A stretch of 64,000 nucleotides of DNA from Pseudomonas sp. BGr12 (GCF_030272895.1 NZ_JALRNF010000022.1:29709-93708); one strand, 5' to 3'. Shown: positions 28,633 through 39,341, counted from the stretch's first letter. Notes: generated from the letters alone by a model not told the origin. Numbers and translations are program-made.

Positions 28633-29703
28633 ATGCTGGACTGGAAAAACCGTACAGGCAAAGCCGAGGCACGCGAGCGGGTAGAACCGCGCAGCGCCGC
28701 CACCCGTAGCTACTTCGGTGGGTTGTTCTTCAGCCGTGCGCTGGGCACGCTGATCGGCCTTTACCTGTTGGTGTGCATCGCCCTGGGCTGGTACTGGAGC
28801 GCCGAGCCGGACCTGTTCCCGGTCCAGCAGAATGCCCAGGCGGCCGCTGAGAAGAGCGGCCAGCAAATGGTCGTGGGCTTTACCACGGTGGAAACCCTCA
28901 AGACCGTTGCCGGCACCTTGCTGACCAAGCCGGGTGGCTACATCTCCAACGACCGCTTCCCGCCAGGCCTGTGGATGGACAACATGCCCAGCTGGGAATA
29001 CGGCGTGCTGGTCCAGGTCCGCGACCTGAGCCGGGCGCTGCGCAAGGACTTCGCCCGCTCGCAGTCGCAGTCTGCCGAAGACGCCGACCTGGCCAAGGCC
29101 GAGCCGCGCTTCAACTTCGACAACAAGAGCTGGATCCTGCCGTCGAGCGAATCCGAGTTCCAGGAAGGCATCAACTCGCTGACCCGCTACCAGAGCCGCC
29201 TGGCCTCCGAGCAGCAGGGCGCGCTGTTCTACACCCGTGCCGACAACCTCAACAACTGGCTGGGCGACGTCGCCACCCGCCTGGGCTCGCTGTCGCAGCG
29301 CCTGTCGGCCAGCGTTGGCCGGGTCAAGCTCAACAGCACCCTGAAGACCGAGACCGTGGTCGCCGGGCAGGCACCGCAACTGGATGAGGAAGTGGTCGAG
29401 ACCCCATGGCTGCAGATCGACAACGTCTTCTATGAAGCCCGCGGCCAAGCCTGGGCCCTGTCGCACCTGCTGCGCGCCATCGAAGTCGACTTCGCCGACG
29501 TACTGGCCAAGAAGAACGCCACGGTCAGCGTGCGCCAGATCATCCGTGAGCTGGAAGCCTCCCAGGAGCCACTGTGGAGCCCGATGGTGCTCAACGGCAG
29601 CGGCTTCGGCATGTGGGCCAACCACTCGCTGGTCATGGCCAACTACATCTCCCGGGCCAATGCCGCGGTCATCGACCTTCGCCAGCTGCTGTCCCAGGGC
29701 TGA
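28633..29703 (+). CDS. DUF2333 family membrane-anchored protein
   Basis: 356 residues, function unknown. One N-terminal membrane segment (about 30-55, ALGTLIGLYLLVCIALGWYW), then a soluble, mostly helical periplasmic part. The DUF2333 family is conserved in Pseudomonas beside gcbA. ATG 28633 has AAGGA 7 bases upstream; the longer frame from 28588 has none. The next gene begins 3 bases after its stop, so the Nudix gene is in the same operon. Confidence 0.88.
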   Translation: MLDWKNRTGKAEARERVEPRSAATRSYFGGLFFSRALGTLIGLYLLVCIALGWYWSAEPDLFPVQQNAQAAAEKSGQQMVVGFTTVETLKTVAGTLLTKPGGYISNDRFPPGLWMDNMPSWEYGVLVQVRDLSRALRKDFARSQSQSAEDADLAKAEPRFNFDNKSWILPSSESEFQEGINSLTRYQSRLASEQQGALFYTRADNLNNWLGDVATRLGSLSQRLSASVGRVKLNSTLKTETVVAGQAPQLDEEVVETPWLQIDNVFYEARGQAWALSHLLRAIEVDFADVLAKKNATVSVRQIIRELEASQEPLWSPMVLNGSGFGMWANHSLVMANYISRANAAVIDLRQLLSQG

Positions 29704-29706
29704 CCG

Positions 29707-30243
29707 GTGGCCATCTCCAAGCAGGAGGCGGCCCATCGCGCCGCCTCCGATGCCGAGCTGATCGCCTGGGTCGACGACAACGACCAGTTGCTGGGCGCCT
29801 TGCCACGGGCCGAACTGCGCGAGCGCGGCCTGATCGGGCGCGGCACCTACATCCTGCTGTTCAACTCGGCCGGTGAGCTATGCGTGCACCGGCGCACCGA
29901 GAGCAAGGCCATCTATCCAGGGTACTGGGATGTGGCCGCCGGCGGCATGGTCCAGGCGGACGAAAGCTTTGCCGATTCGGCGGCCCGTGAGCTGGAAGAA
30001 GAGCTGGGAGTGGCCGGGGTCGAACTGACCTTCCACGAGCGCTTCTTCTTCGACCAGCCCGGCAACCGGCTCTGGTGCGCGGTGTTCTCGGCCGTCTGGG
30101 ACGGGCCTTTGCGCCTGCAACCTGAGGAGGTCAGCGAAGCCCGCTTCCTGCCCCTCGACCAGGCCCTGGCCGACAGCCGGCAGCAGCCGTATTGCCCCGA
30201 CTCCCTGGCGGCGCTGCAGCGCTATATCGACCGTCAAGCCTGA
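29707..30243 (+). CDS. Nudix hydrolase, YfcD-type
   Basis: 178 residues from a GTG at 29707. The Nudix box reads GGMVQADESFADSAARELEE followed by ELG, a complete G-x5-E-x7-REUXEE-type motif. The N-terminal WVDDNDQLLGALPRAELRER and the His/Trp-rich core (YWDVAAGG) resemble the E. coli YfcD / isopentenyl-diphosphate isomerase-like branch. The substrate cannot be told from sequence. It is directly coupled to the DUF2333 gene. Confidence 0.88.
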   Translation: MAISKQEAAHRAASDAELIAWVDDNDQLLGALPRAELRERGLIGRGTYILLFNSAGELCVHRRTESKAIYPGYWDVAAGGMVQADESFADSAARELEEELGVAGVELTFHERFFFDQPGNRLWCAVFSAVWDGPLRLQPEEVSEARFLPLDQALADSRQQPYCPDSLAALQRYIDRQA

Positions 30244-30437
30244 CGTCGCGATTCCTGCCTAAAATGGCGCAGTTTTGTACTTAGCATTCGCGCGATTTAT
30301 CGTTACACTGCGCGGCCTTTTAAGGCTGCCGCACCCTGGTGTGGCAGTAGCGCTGCCCCTGCCAGAGTGGGGCTTCGCGGTCGGCACCCTGCCAGGGGTA
30401 TCGACCAGTTTTTGTCCTCACCGTACGAGGATCAAAA
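30244..30437 (+). promoter_or_regulatory. Structured leader before the Sui1-like gene
   Basis: 194 gene-free bases. They hold CTGCCGCAC/GTGTGGCAG (about 30328-30350), and CCCCTG/CAGGGG pairs around 30356-30400, suggesting a folded 5' leader. The ribosome site GAGGATC stands just before the GTG. No known riboswitch class was recognised. Confidence 0.35.
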
Positions 30438-30809
30438 GTGGCCAAGAAAGCCTCATCATTCGCCGCCCTCGGTGGCCTGGTGTTCTCCACTGACGCAGGT
30501 CGGCATTGCCCGGACTGCAGCAAACCCATAGATGCCTGCATCTGCAAACAGTCGATCATCCCCGAAGGCGATGGCATTGCTCGCGTGCGCCGCGAAAGCA
30601 AGGGCCGTGGCGGCAAGACGGTGACGACCATCAGCGGCGTTCCGCTGCCCCTGGAACAGCTCAAGGACCTGGCCAGCACGCTCAAACGGCGATGTGGCAC
30701 CGGTGGCGCGTTGAAAGACGGCGTCATCGAAATCCAGGGCGATCATGTCGAGCTGTTGTTGGCAGAGCTGATCAAACAAGGCTTCAAAGCGAAAAAGTCC
30801 GGCGGCTGA
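30438..30809 (+). CDS. SUI1/eIF1-like translation factor (YciH family)
   Basis: 123 residues from a GTG. The bacterial eIF1-like fold shows RRESKGRGGKTVTTISGVPL and a C-terminal KDGVIEIQGDHVELLLAELI. An N-terminal Cys cluster, HCPDCSKPIDACIC, looks like a small metal-binding knuckle. Bacterial relatives affect start-codon fidelity in vitro; the in vivo role is unclear. It lies upstream of speA, as in P. aeruginosa. Confidence 0.92.
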   Translation: MAKKASSFAALGGLVFSTDAGRHCPDCSKPIDACICKQSIIPEGDGIARVRRESKGRGGKTVTTISGVPLPLEQLKDLASTLKRRCGTGGALKDGVIEIQGDHVELLLAELIKQGFKAKKSGG

Positions 30810-30962
30810 AGACAGCATCGCGATTTTTTGCAATTCGCTTTCTAAACTCGTTCCCGTAGGAAGGGTCTATCCCTGAACACGGAAAATCGTCATTTCCAGG
30901 TTTTACACTGCGCCCGCCAGCTGTGGGCCGGTGTTTTTCGACTTTTTATATAGGGGACTTCA

Positions 30963-32876
30963 ATGTCCGTACGACGCACACGCAAAGACGATGGCAGCCA
31001 ATGGACAGTTGCGGACAGCCGCAGCGTTTATGGCATTCGCCATTGGGGGGCCGGTTATTTCGCAATCAACGAGGCCGGGCGCGTCGAAGTTCGACCCAAC
31101 GGCCCGGGCAGCGCGCCGATCGACCTCTACGAGCAGGTCGATGAACTGCGCAAGAGCGGCCTGTCGCTGCCGCTGCTGGTGCGCTTCCCCGACATCCTGC
31201 AAGACCGCGTGCGCCAGCTGACCGGTGCTTTCGACGCCAACATCGCGCGCCTGGAATACCAGAGCAAGTACACCGCGCTTTACCCGATCAAGGTCAACCA
31301 GCAGGAAGCGGTGGTGGAAAACATCATCGCCACCCAGAACGTTTCCATCGGCCTGGAAGCCGGCTCCAAGCCCGAGCTGCTGGCGGTGCTGGCGCTGGCA
31401 CCGAAAGGCGGCACCATCGTCTGCAACGGCTACAAGGACCGTGAGTTCATCCGCCTGGCGCTGATGGGCCAGAAGCTCGGTCACAACGTCTTCATCGTCA
31501 TCGAGAAAGAGTCGGAAGTGGCGCTGGTGATCGAAGAAGCGGCCGACCTCAAGGTCAAGCCACAGGTCGGCCTGCGCGTGCGCCTGTCGTCGCTGGCGTC
31601 GAGCAAGTGGGCCGACACCGGTGGCGAGAAATCCAAGTTCGGCCTGTCGGCTGCGCAACTGATCTCGGTGGTACAGCGCTTCCGCGATGCCGGCCTTGAC
31701 CAGGGCATCCGCCTGCTGCACTTCCACATGGGGTCGCAGATCGCCAACCTCGCCGACTACCAGCACGGTTTCAAGGAAGCGATTCGTTACTACGGCGAAC
31801 TGCGCGCCCTGAACCTGCCGGTCGATCACATCGACGTCGGTGGCGGCCTGGGCGTCGACTACGACGGCACCCACTCGCGCAACGCCAGCTCGATCAACTA
31901 CGACATGGACGACTACGCCGGTGTCGTGGTCGGCATGCTCAAGGAGTTCTGCGATGCCCAGGGCCTGCCGCATCCGCACATCTTCTCCGAGAGCGGCCGC
32001 TCGCTGACCGCCCACCACGCCATGCTGGTGGTGCAGGTGACCGACGTCGAGAAGCACAACGACGAAGTGCCGGTGATCGAGAACAAGGACAGCCTGCCCG
32101 AGACCGTGCAGTGGCTGGCCGACCTGCTGGGCCCGACCGATATCGAGATGGTCACCGAGACCTACTGGCGCGCCACCCACTACATGAGCGACGTGGCGGC
32201 CCAGTACGCCGACGGCAAGATCTCCCTGGCCGAGAAGGCCCTGGCCGAGCAGTGCTACTTCGCCCTGTGCCGTCGCCTGCACAACTCGCTCAAGGCCCGC
32301 CAGCGCTCGCACCGCCAGGTGCTGGACGAGCTCAACGACAAGCTGGCCGACAAGTACATCTGCAACTTCTCGGTGTTCCAGAGCCTGCCGGACACCTGGG
32401 CCATCGGCCAGGTCCTGCCGATCCTGCCGCTGCATCGCCTGGACGAAGAGCCGATGCGCCGCGCGGTGCTGCAGGACCTGACCTGCGACTCCGACGGCAA
32501 GATCAACCAGTACGTCGACGAGCAGAGCATCGAGACCAGCTTGCCGGTGCACGCGATCAAAGAAGGTGAGGACTACCTGCTGGGTATCTTCCTGGTCGGC
32601 GCTTACCAGGAAATCCTCGGCGACATGCACAACCTGTTCGGTGACACCGATTCGGTGAACATCTACCAGAACCCGAATGGCACCGTGTACCACGCCGGTA
32701 TCGAGACCCACGACACCATCGAGGACATGCTGCGCTACGTGCACCTGTCGCCGGAGGAGTTGATGACTCATTACCGCGACAAGTGCGCCAGCGCCAAGAT
32801 CACCGCGCGTGAGAAGACCCAGTTCCTCGACGCGTTGCGTCTGGGGCTGACCCGTTCTTCGTACCTGTCGAGCTGA
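30963..32876 (+). CDS. speA: Biosynthetic arginine decarboxylase SpeA
   Basis: 637 residues. This PLP enzyme (alanine-racemase fold) turns arginine into agmatine for putrescine synthesis. The PLP lysine is in [11 protein letters not shown], the glycine loop in [14 protein letters not shown], and the C-terminal barrel has [15 protein letters not shown] and [10 protein letters not shown]. Length and motifs fit the large SpeA class. It has its own 150-base upstream region with an AT-rich TTTTTATATAGG before the ATG. Confidence 0.96.
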   Translation: MSVRRTRKDDGSQWTVADSRSVYGIRHWGAGYFAINEAGRVEVRPNGPGSAPIDLYEQVDELRKSGLSLPLLVRFPDILQDRVRQLTGAFDANIARLEYQSKYTALYPIKVNQQEAVVENIIATQNVSIGLEAGSKPELLAVLALAPKGGTIVCNGYKDREFIRLALMGQKLGHNVFIVIEKESEVALVIEEAADLKVKPQVGLRVRLSSLASSKWADTGGEKSKFGLSAAQLISVVQRFRDAGLDQGIRLLHFHMGSQIANLADYQHGFKEAIRYYGELRALNLPVDHIDVGGGLGVDYDGTHSRNASSINYDMDDYAGVVVGMLKEFCDAQGLPHPHIFSESGRSLTAHHAMLVVQVTDVEKHNDEVPVIENKDSLPETVQWLADLLGPTDIEMVTETYWRATHYMSDVAAQYADGKISLAEKALAEQCYFALCRRLHNSLKARQRSHRQVLDELNDKLADKYICNFSVFQSLPDTWAIGQVLPILPLHRLDEEPMRRAVLQDLTCDSDGKINQYVDEQSIETSLPVHAIKEGEDYLLGIFLVGAYQEILGDMHNLFGDTDSVNIYQNPNGTVYHAGIETHDTIEDMLRYVHLSPEELMTHYRDKCASAKITAREKTQFLDALRLGLTRSSYLSS

Positions 32877-32881
32877 CCTTT

Positions 32882-32930
32882 TCGCGGGGCAAGCCCGCTC
32901 CTACCCCGTAGGAGCGGGCTTGCCCCGCGA
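32882..32930. repeat. Perfect 23-bp REP inverted repeat between convergent genes
   Basis: TCGCGGGGCAAGCCCGCTCC plus TAC, then loop CCC, then the exact complement. With 23 bp and a 3-base loop it is the tightest REP pair in the window. It lies between the 3' ends of speA and the MATE gene and probably ends or protects both messages. Confidence 0.92.
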
Positions 32931-32935
32931 TGCAT

Positions 32936-34279
32936 TCAATCCCGCACAAACCACCCATCCCGCCGCTGCAAGCGCCAGCCCATGAGCGCCAGTGTCAGCC
33001 CCCGCAGCGCCATGAATAGCAGAAACCCCAGCCACAACCCATGGTTGCCCAGGCCTGTGGCCGCATAGGCGACCGGCAGGGCCAGGGCCACGCTGACCAG
33101 CATGCCGTTGCGCATTTCCCGCGCCCGCGTCGCGCCGATGAACAGGCCGTCGAGCAGGTAACTCCAGACCGCCACCAGGGGCAACAGCGCCAGGTACGGC
33201 AGGTACGGGTAGGCCGCGTCGCGCACGCTGTCGATATCGGTCTGCAGGTTGATGAACTGGTGCCCGCCAAGCAGGAACAGCACGGCAAAGCCGCTGCTGG
33301 CCAGCAGTGACCAGCCACCGGCCACGGTCAGGGAACGGCGCAGTGCCGGGCGATCTCCCGCGCCGATGGCATGCCCGCACAAGGCCTCGACCGCATGGGC
33401 CAGGCCGTCGAGGGCATAGGCGGTGAGCATCAAGCCGTTGAGCAGCAGGGCATTGGCCGCCACGGTGGCTTCGCCCAGGCGTGCGCCCTGCACGGTCAGC
33501 AGCAGGAACACCCCCTGCAACGCCAGGCTGCGCAGGAAAATATCACGATTGACCGCCAGCATCGGCCGCCAGGCCTGCCAGTGCTTCAGTGCCGCCCAGG
33601 CGATCTGCCCGGGGTAGGTGCGCAAGGCCGGGCGGGTGAGGGCCAGGCCGAGCAGGGCGGCGCTCCATTCGGCGATCACCGAGGCCCGTGCCGAGCCGAC
33701 CACGCCCCAGTCCAGTCCAAGGACGAACCACAGGTTCAAGGCGATGTTCAGCAGGTTGCTGGTCAGCAGGATCGCCAGTGGCGCCCGGGCGTTCTGGGTG
33801 CCGAGGAACCAGCCGACCAGGGCGTAGCTGGCCAGGGCGGCCGGCAGGCCGAGCAGGCGGGTGTGGAAGAAGGCCTCGGTGGACTCATGCAATGCTTCGC
33901 TCGGCTGCATCGCCTGCAGCGCCAGTTGGCTGAAGGGCAGGGCGAGCAGGCCGATCAGCAGGGCGAAACCCAGCGCCAGCAGCAGGCCCTGCACCAGCAC
34001 CTGGCGCAGCGCAGCACCATCGGCGCGGCCGGCCGCCTGGGCGGCGAATCCGGTGGAGCCCATGCGCAGGAAGCCCATCAAGCCGACCAGGAATGTGAAC
34101 AGCGTGGCACCGACCGCCACGGCGCCGAGCTGATGGGCGTGGGGCAGGTGGCCGATCACGGCGCTGTCCACCAGGGCCACCAGGGGTACGGAAATATTCG
34201 AGAGAATCATCGGTGCGGCCAGGGCCCAGACCTTGCGGTGGGTCAGGCGGTCGCGCCAGTCGGTCAGCAATCGGGACAT
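32936..34279 (-). CDS. MATE family exporter, DinF type
   Basis: 447 residues with about 12 hydrophobic segments. Family features: MILSNISVPLVALVDSAVIG near the start, a repeated second half with ALDGLAHAVEALCGHAIGAG, and an LDGLFIGATRAREMRN segment near the end. DinF-like MATE proteins export cationic drugs or organic molecules using ion gradients. Start at ATG 34279 (MSRLLTDWRDRLTHRKVW); the open frame extends 100 codons further without homology. Confidence 0.92.
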   Translation of the reverse strand: MSRLLTDWRDRLTHRKVWALAAPMILSNISVPLVALVDSAVIGHLPHAHQLGAVAVGATLFTFLVGLMGFLRMGSTGFAAQAAGRADGAALRQVLVQGLLLALGFALLIGLLALPFSQLALQAMQPSEALHESTEAFFHTRLLGLPAALASYALVGWFLGTQNARAPLAILLTSNLLNIALNLWFVLGLDWGVVGSARASVIAEWSAALLGLALTRPALRTYPGQIAWAALKHWQAWRPMLAVNRDIFLRSLALQGVFLLLTVQGARLGEATVAANALLLNGLMLTAYALDGLAHAVEALCGHAIGAGDRPALRRSLTVAGGWSLLASSGFAVLFLLGGHQFINLQTDIDSVRDAAYPYLPYLALLPLVAVWSYLLDGLFIGATRAREMRNGMLVSVALALPVAYAATGLGNHGLWLGFLLFMALRGLTLALMGWRLQRRDGWFVRD

Positions 34280-34424
34280 GTCGGCTCCAGGCAAGCCGGC
34301 CATTGTAGCCGCTACGGGGAACAAATCCCGTAGGCGCGCTCTGATTTGCGCGCAGTGCGGCTCGAGGGTGGCGCCGTTGATATATAGTTCATAGCTCAGA
34401 ACCCGCTGCCCAAGAGTTACTCCC

Positions 34425-37400
34425 ATGCTCAACAAAGGATTGTTGCTGGCCTGCGCGCTGGCCTTGCTCAGTGCCTGCGACTCGTCTGCCCCGGACAAGC
34501 CGGCCAGCGCGCCGGCCGCCACACCCGCGCAGGTCCAGGAGGCGACCAGGCCCGCCCGTGAAGACGCCGCTACCCTGGCCAAGCGCTATGCCGGGCGCGA
34601 GCTGACCGTGGTGGATGTCTCGGAAGTCCAGGTCGAGGGGGCCAGTGCCCTGTCCCTGAGCTTCTCGGTACCGTTGGATGCGCAGCAGAACTTCGCCGAG
34701 CGGGTACACCTGGTCGACACCGTCAAGGGCAAGGTGGATGGCGCCTGGGAGCTGTCCGACAACGGCATGGAGCTGCGCCTGCGGCACCTTGAGCCACAGC
34801 GCAAGCTGGTGCTGACCATCGATGCCGGACTGCAGGCCGTCAACGGCAGCCGCCTGGCCGCCGAGTCGGTGAGCCGCCTGGAAACCCGCGACATGCAGGC
34901 CACCGTCGGCTTCGCCAGCCGTGGCTCGTTGCTGCCTACACGCCTGGCCGAGGGCCTGCCGGTAATCGCCCTGAACGTCGACAAGGTCGATGTCGAATTC
35001 TTCCGCATCAAACCCGAGTCGCTGTCGGCCTTCCTCAGTGCCTGGGGCCGCAACAGCAGCCTGTACTACTACCAGTCCAAAGAAACCCTGGGCATGGCCG
35101 ACCTGGTCTACAGCGGTCGCTTCGACCTCAACCCGGCGCGTAACACCCGCGAGACCGTGCTGTTGCCGATTGCCGGAATCAAACCATTGCAGGAGCCAGG
35201 GGTGTACCTGGCGGTCATGCGCGCCTCCGGCACCTATGACTACTCGCAACCGGCGACCCTGTTCACCTTGAGCGATATCGGCGTATCGGCGCACCGCTAT
35301 GCCAACCGCCTCGATGTCTTCACCCAGGCGCTGGAAGGCGGCAAGGCCCTGGGCGATGTCAGCCTCGAACTGCTCGATGCCGAAGGCCGCGTGCTGGCCC
35401 AGGGCAAGACCGATGGCCAGGGCCATGCCCAGCTGCCGATGCCGCCCAAGGCTGAAACCCTGCTGGCCCACCAAGGCGTGCACACCACCATGCTGCGCCT
35501 GAACAGCGCGGCACTGGACCTGGCTGAATTCGATATCACCGGCCCGCTGGCCACCCCTTTGCAGTTCTTTGTGTTCGGTCCGCGCGACCTGTATCGCCCG
35601 GGCGAAACAGTGTTGCTCAATGGCCTGTTGCGCGACCAGGATGGCCGCCCGACCACGCCGCAGCCGGTGACGGTGGAGGTGCGCCGTCCCGATGAGCAGA
35701 TCAGCCGCAAGTTCGTCTGGGAGCCGGGCGACAACGGTCTCTACCAGTATCAGCTGCAACTGGCCGGCGAAGCGCCGACCGGGCGCTGGCAACTGCTGTT
35801 CGACCTGGGCGGCGGCAAGAAGCAGATCTATGAGTTCCTCGTCGAGGACTTCCTACCCGAACGCCTGGCCCTGGAACTCAAGGGCAGCGATGTGCCCTTG
35901 AGCCCGGAGCAGAACGCCGAAATCGAGGTCAATGGCCGCTACCTCTATGGCGCCCCGGCCTCGGGCAATCGCCTGAGCGGCCAGGTCTATGTGCGCCCGC
36001 TGCGCGAAGCGGTGCCGGCACTGCCCGGTTACCAGTTCGGCTCGATCACCGAGCAGGAGCTGAGCCAGGACCTGGAGCTCGATGAAGTCAGCCTGGACGC
36101 CGACGGCAAGGCCACCCTGAGCATCGAGAGCAAGTGGTCCGAGGCCCGCTCGCCGCTGCAACTGACCGTGCAGGCCAGCCTGCAGGAGTCCGGTGGGCGG
36201 CCGATCACCCGGCGCCTGGAGCAGCCGATCTGGCCTGCCGAGCGCTTGCCGGGGCTGCGCGGTCTGTTCGATGGCGAGGAAACCGACAGCGATGCTCCGG
36301 TGGAATTCGAGGTGCTGGTCGCCGACCGCGACGGCAACAAGCTGGCCGCCGACAACCTCAAGGTGCGTCTGATCCGTGAGCGCCGCGACTACTACTGGAA
36401 CTACTCGCAGAGTGATGGCTGGAGCTACAACTTCAACGAGAAGTTCCTGACCCAGAGCGAGGAGACGGTCAGCATCAAGGCCGGCGCCACCGCCCGGCTC
36501 AACTTCCAGGTCGAGTGGGGCCCGTACCGGGTCGAGGTCGAGGATCCGCAGACCGGGCTGGTCTCCAGCGAGCGCTTCTGGGCCGGCTATCGTGCCCAGG
36601 ACAACGCCGATGGCGGCGCCGTGCGACCGGACCAGGTCAAGCTGGCCCTGGACAAGCCCGCCTATGCCGACGGCGCCACGGCCAACATCACGGTCACGCC
36701 GCCGGCGGCTGGCAACGGCTACCTGATGGTCGAGTCCAGCGACGGCCCGTTGTGGTGGCAGGAAATCGACGTGCCGGCCGAAGGCAAGACCTTCTCGGTC
36801 CAGCTGGACCCGAAATGGGCCCGGCACGACCTGTATGTCAGTGCCCTGGTGATCCGCCCGGGCGAGCGCAAGGTCAACGCCACGCCCAAGCGCGCGGTGG
36901 GTGTGCTGCACCTGCCGCTGGACCGGGCCGGGCGCAAGCTGGCCGTGACCCTCGACGCGCCCGAGAAGATGCGTCCCAAGCAGCCGTTGACGGTCAAGGT
37001 GCAGGCGCGCAATGCCGACGGCAGCGTACCGAAACAGGTGCATGTGCTGCTGGCGGCGGTGGACGTGGGCATTCTCAATATCACCGACTATCCGACCCCC
37101 GACCCCTTCACCGGGATGTTCGGGCGCAAGGCCTACGGCGCCGACCAACTGGACATCTATGGCCAGTTGATCGAAGCCGGGCAGGGCCGCCTGGCCAGCC
37201 TGGCCTTCGGTGGCGACGCGGCGATGGCCAAGGGCGGCAAGCGGCCCGACACCAGCGTCACCATCGTCGCCCGGCAGAGCGCGCCGGTGACCCTGGACGA
37301 GAGCGGCGAAGGCGAGGCTACTATCGACATCCCCGACTTCAACGGCGAACTGCGTCTGATGGCCCAGGCCTGGACCGATGAGCGCTACGGCGTGGCCGAA

Positions 37401-39329
37401 GGCAAGACAGTAGTGGCCGCACCGCTGATTGCCGAACTGTCGGCGCCGCGCTTCCTCGCCGGTGGCGACCGCACCACCCTGGCGCTGGACCTGTCGAACC
37501 TCTCGGGTCAGGCGCAAAAGCTCGACGTACGCCTGAGCACCGAAGGCCAGCTGAGCCTGCTGGGCGCCGCCGAACAGCATCTGGACCTGACCCAGGGCAA
37601 GCGCGTCACCCTGCTGGTGCCGGTGCAGGCCGACGGCGGCCTGGGGCAGGGCAAGGTCAAGGTCGAGGTCGTCGGCCTGCAGTTGCCGGGCGAAATCCTT
37701 GGTGTCTTCAACCGCGAATGGACCCTGGGCATCCGCCCGGCCTATCCGGCCATGCTCAAGCATTACCGGGTGGCGCTCAAGGATCAGCCCTGGAGCTTGC
37801 CACCCGAGGATCTGGCCGCCTTCGAGCCGGCAGGCCTGGAGGCGATGCTGGCGCTGTCCAGCCGGCCTCCGTTGAACCTGGCCGAGCAGATCCGCGCGCT
37901 GGAGGCCTACCCCTATGGCTGCCTGGAGCAGACCACCAGTGGCCTGTATCCGTCGCTCTATGCCGACGCCGCGACCCTCAAGCGCCTGGGCATCAGTGGC
38001 GAGTCGGCCGAGGTGCGCAAGCGCAAGATCGAGATGGGCATCGAGCACCTGCTGGGCATGCAGCGCTACAACGGCAGCTTCGGCCTGTGGAGTTCGGACA
38101 GTGAAGAGGAATACTGGCTGACCGCCTATGTCAGCGACTTCCTCCTGCGCGCCCGCGAGCAGGGTTATGCGGTTCCGGCCGAGGCCTTGAAGAAAGCCAG
38201 CGAGCGCCTGCTGCGTTACCTGCAGGAGCGCAACCTGGTCGAGGTCAACTACAGCAACAACGCCGAGCACAGCCGCTTCGCCGTGCAGGCCTATGCCGGC
38301 CTGGTGCTGGCCCGCACCCAGCAGGCGCCATTGGGTGCCTTGCGCAGCCTGTTCGAACGCCGCAGCGATGCGCGTTCAGGGCTGCCGCTGGTGCAACTGG
38401 CCATCGCCCTGGACAAGATGGGTGACAAGCCACGTGCCCAGCAGGCCTTGCAGGCCGGCCTGGCCATCAGTCGCAAGGGCGATGAGTGGCTGGGCGACTA
38501 CGGCAGTCCGTTGCGGGACCAGGCACTGATCCTGGCCTTGCTCGAAGAGAACGACCTGGCCAGCGATGCCCTCGACACCCGGCTGTTCGAGCTGTCCGAC
38601 CAACTGGCGGCCAACCGCTGGCTGTCGACCCAGGAGCGCAACGCGCTGTTCCTGGCCGGGCGTGGCCTGTTGAGCAAGCCTGAAGGCAAGTGGACGGCAC
38701 GCCTGGACAGCGCCGGCGAGGTGCGTGAGCTGGATGCGGCGCAATCGGGGCTGAAGCTGGAAGGGTCGTTGCTGGCCTCGCCGCTGAGCATGCAGAACCA
38801 GGGCAGCGATACCCTCTACCAGCAATTGACCCTGTCCGGTTATCCGCGCCAGGCCCCGGCCGCCAGCAGCAACGGCATGGGCATCCGCCGCGAGTTCCTG
38901 GGCATGAATGGCCAGGCCCTGGACCTCAAGGCGCTCAAGAGCGGTGACCTGGTGCTGGTGCACCTGGCATTGACCTCAGCCTCGCGGGTGCCGGATGCAC
39001 TGGTGGTCGACCTGTTGCCGGCGGGCCTGGAGCTGGAGAACCAGAACCTGGCGCAAAGCGCGGCCAGCCTGGAAAACGCCAGCAGCGCGGTCAAGCAGTG
39101 GCGCGAGTCGATGCAGAACGCCAACGTCGTGCACCAGGAATTTCGCGATGACCGTTACGTGGCGGCGCTGAACCTGGAGGGTTACGGCACCACCCACCTG
39201 TTGTACCTGGCGCGGGCCGTGACCCCGGGCACCTACCGGGTGCCGCCGCCGCAGGTCGAGTCGATGTACCGGCCGAACCTGCAGGCGGTGGGTGAAACTG
39301 TCGACGAGTTGGTGGTCAAGGGCCGCTGA
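34425..39329 (+). CDS. Bacterial alpha-2-macroglobulin lipoprotein (YfhM type)
   Basis: 1634 residues. The N-terminus MLNKGLLLACALALLSACDS has a lipobox ending at Cys18, so the protein is lipid-anchored and likely periplasmic at the inner membrane (Asp at +2). Multiple MG-type beta domains follow; the thioester motif PYGCLEQTTSG places the reactive cysteine at residue 1166, inside the alpha-alpha toroid domain. Such proteins trap invading proteases covalently. The thioester-containing form is the type usually paired with PbpC, found downstream here. A REP pair and a small opposite-strand gene separate the two. Confidence 0.95.
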   Translation: MLNKGLLLACALALLSACDSSAPDKPASAPAATPAQVQEATRPAREDAATLAKRYAGRELTVVDVSEVQVEGASALSLSFSVPLDAQQNFAERVHLVDTVKGKVDGAWELSDNGMELRLRHLEPQRKLVLTIDAGLQAVNGSRLAAESVSRLETRDMQATVGFASRGSLLPTRLAEGLPVIALNVDKVDVEFFRIKPESLSAFLSAWGRNSSLYYYQSKETLGMADLVYSGRFDLNPARNTRETVLLPIAGIKPLQEPGVYLAVMRASGTYDYSQPATLFTLSDIGVSAHRYANRLDVFTQALEGGKALGDVSLELLDAEGRVLAQGKTDGQGHAQLPMPPKAETLLAHQGVHTTMLRLNSAALDLAEFDITGPLATPLQFFVFGPRDLYRPGETVLLNGLLRDQDGRPTTPQPVTVEVRRPDEQISRKFVWEPGDNGLYQYQLQLAGEAPTGRWQLLFDLGGGKKQIYEFLVEDFLPERLALELKGSDVPLSPEQNAEIEVNGRYLYGAPASGNRLSGQVYVRPLREAVPALPGYQFGSITEQELSQDLELDEVSLDADGKATLSIESKWSEARSPLQLTVQASLQESGGRPITRRLEQPIWPAERLPGLRGLFDGEETDSDAPVEFEVLVADRDGNKLAADNLKVRLIRERRDYYWNYSQSDGWSYNFNEKFLTQSEETVSIKAGATARLNFQVEWGPYRVEVEDPQTGLVSSERFWAGYRAQDNADGGAVRPDQVKLALDKPAYADGATANITVTPPAAGNGYLMVESSDGPLWWQEIDVPAEGKTFSVQLDPKWARHDLYVSALVIRPGERKVNATPKRAVGVLHLPLDRAGRKLAVTLDAPEKMRPKQPLTVKVQARNADGSVPKQVHVLLAAVDVGILNITDYPTPDPFTGMFGRKAYGADQLDIYGQLIEAGQGRLASLAFGGDAAMAKGGKRPDTSVTIVARQSAPVTLDESGEGEATIDIPDFNGELRLMAQAWTDERYGVAEGKTVVAAPLIAELSAPRFLAGGDRTTLALDLSNLSGQAQKLDVRLSTEGQLSLLGAAEQHLDLTQGKRVTLLVPVQADGGLGQGKVKVEVVGLQLPGEILGVFNREWTLGIRPAYPAMLKHYRVALKDQPWSLPPEDLAAFEPAGLEAMLALSSRPPLNLAEQIRALEAYPYGCLEQTTSGLYPSLYADAATLKRLGISGESAEVRKRKIEMGIEHLLGMQRYNGSFGLWSSDSEEEYWLTAYVSDFLLRAREQGYAVPAEALKKASERLLRYLQERNLVEVNYSNNAEHSRFAVQAYAGLVLARTQQAPLGALRSLFERRSDARSGLPLVQLAIALDKMGDKPRAQQALQAGLAISRKGDEWLGDYGSPLRDQALILALLEENDLASDALDTRLFELSDQLAANRWLSTQERNALFLAGRGLLSKPEGKWTARLDSAGEVRELDAAQSGLKLEGSLLASPLSMQNQGSDTLYQQLTLSGYPRQAPAASSNGMGIRREFLGMNGQALDLKALKSGDLVLVHLALTSASRVPDALVVDLLPAGLELENQNLAQSAASLENASSAVKQWRESMQNANVVHQEFRDDRYVAALNLEGYGTTHLLYLARAVTPGTYRVPPPQVESMYRPNLQAVGETVDELVVKGR

Positions 39330-39341
39330 CGGCTGCGACCG

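Noticed and set aside
30244..30437. Known small RNA or riboswitch before the Sui1-like gene
   Set aside because: Stems are present, but no match to a class I could name; kept only as a structured leader.
35853..38270. 805-codon frame antisense to the alpha-2-macroglobulin gene
   Set aside because: Composition of a GC-rich shadow frame; the plus-strand protein has clear motifs including the thioester.
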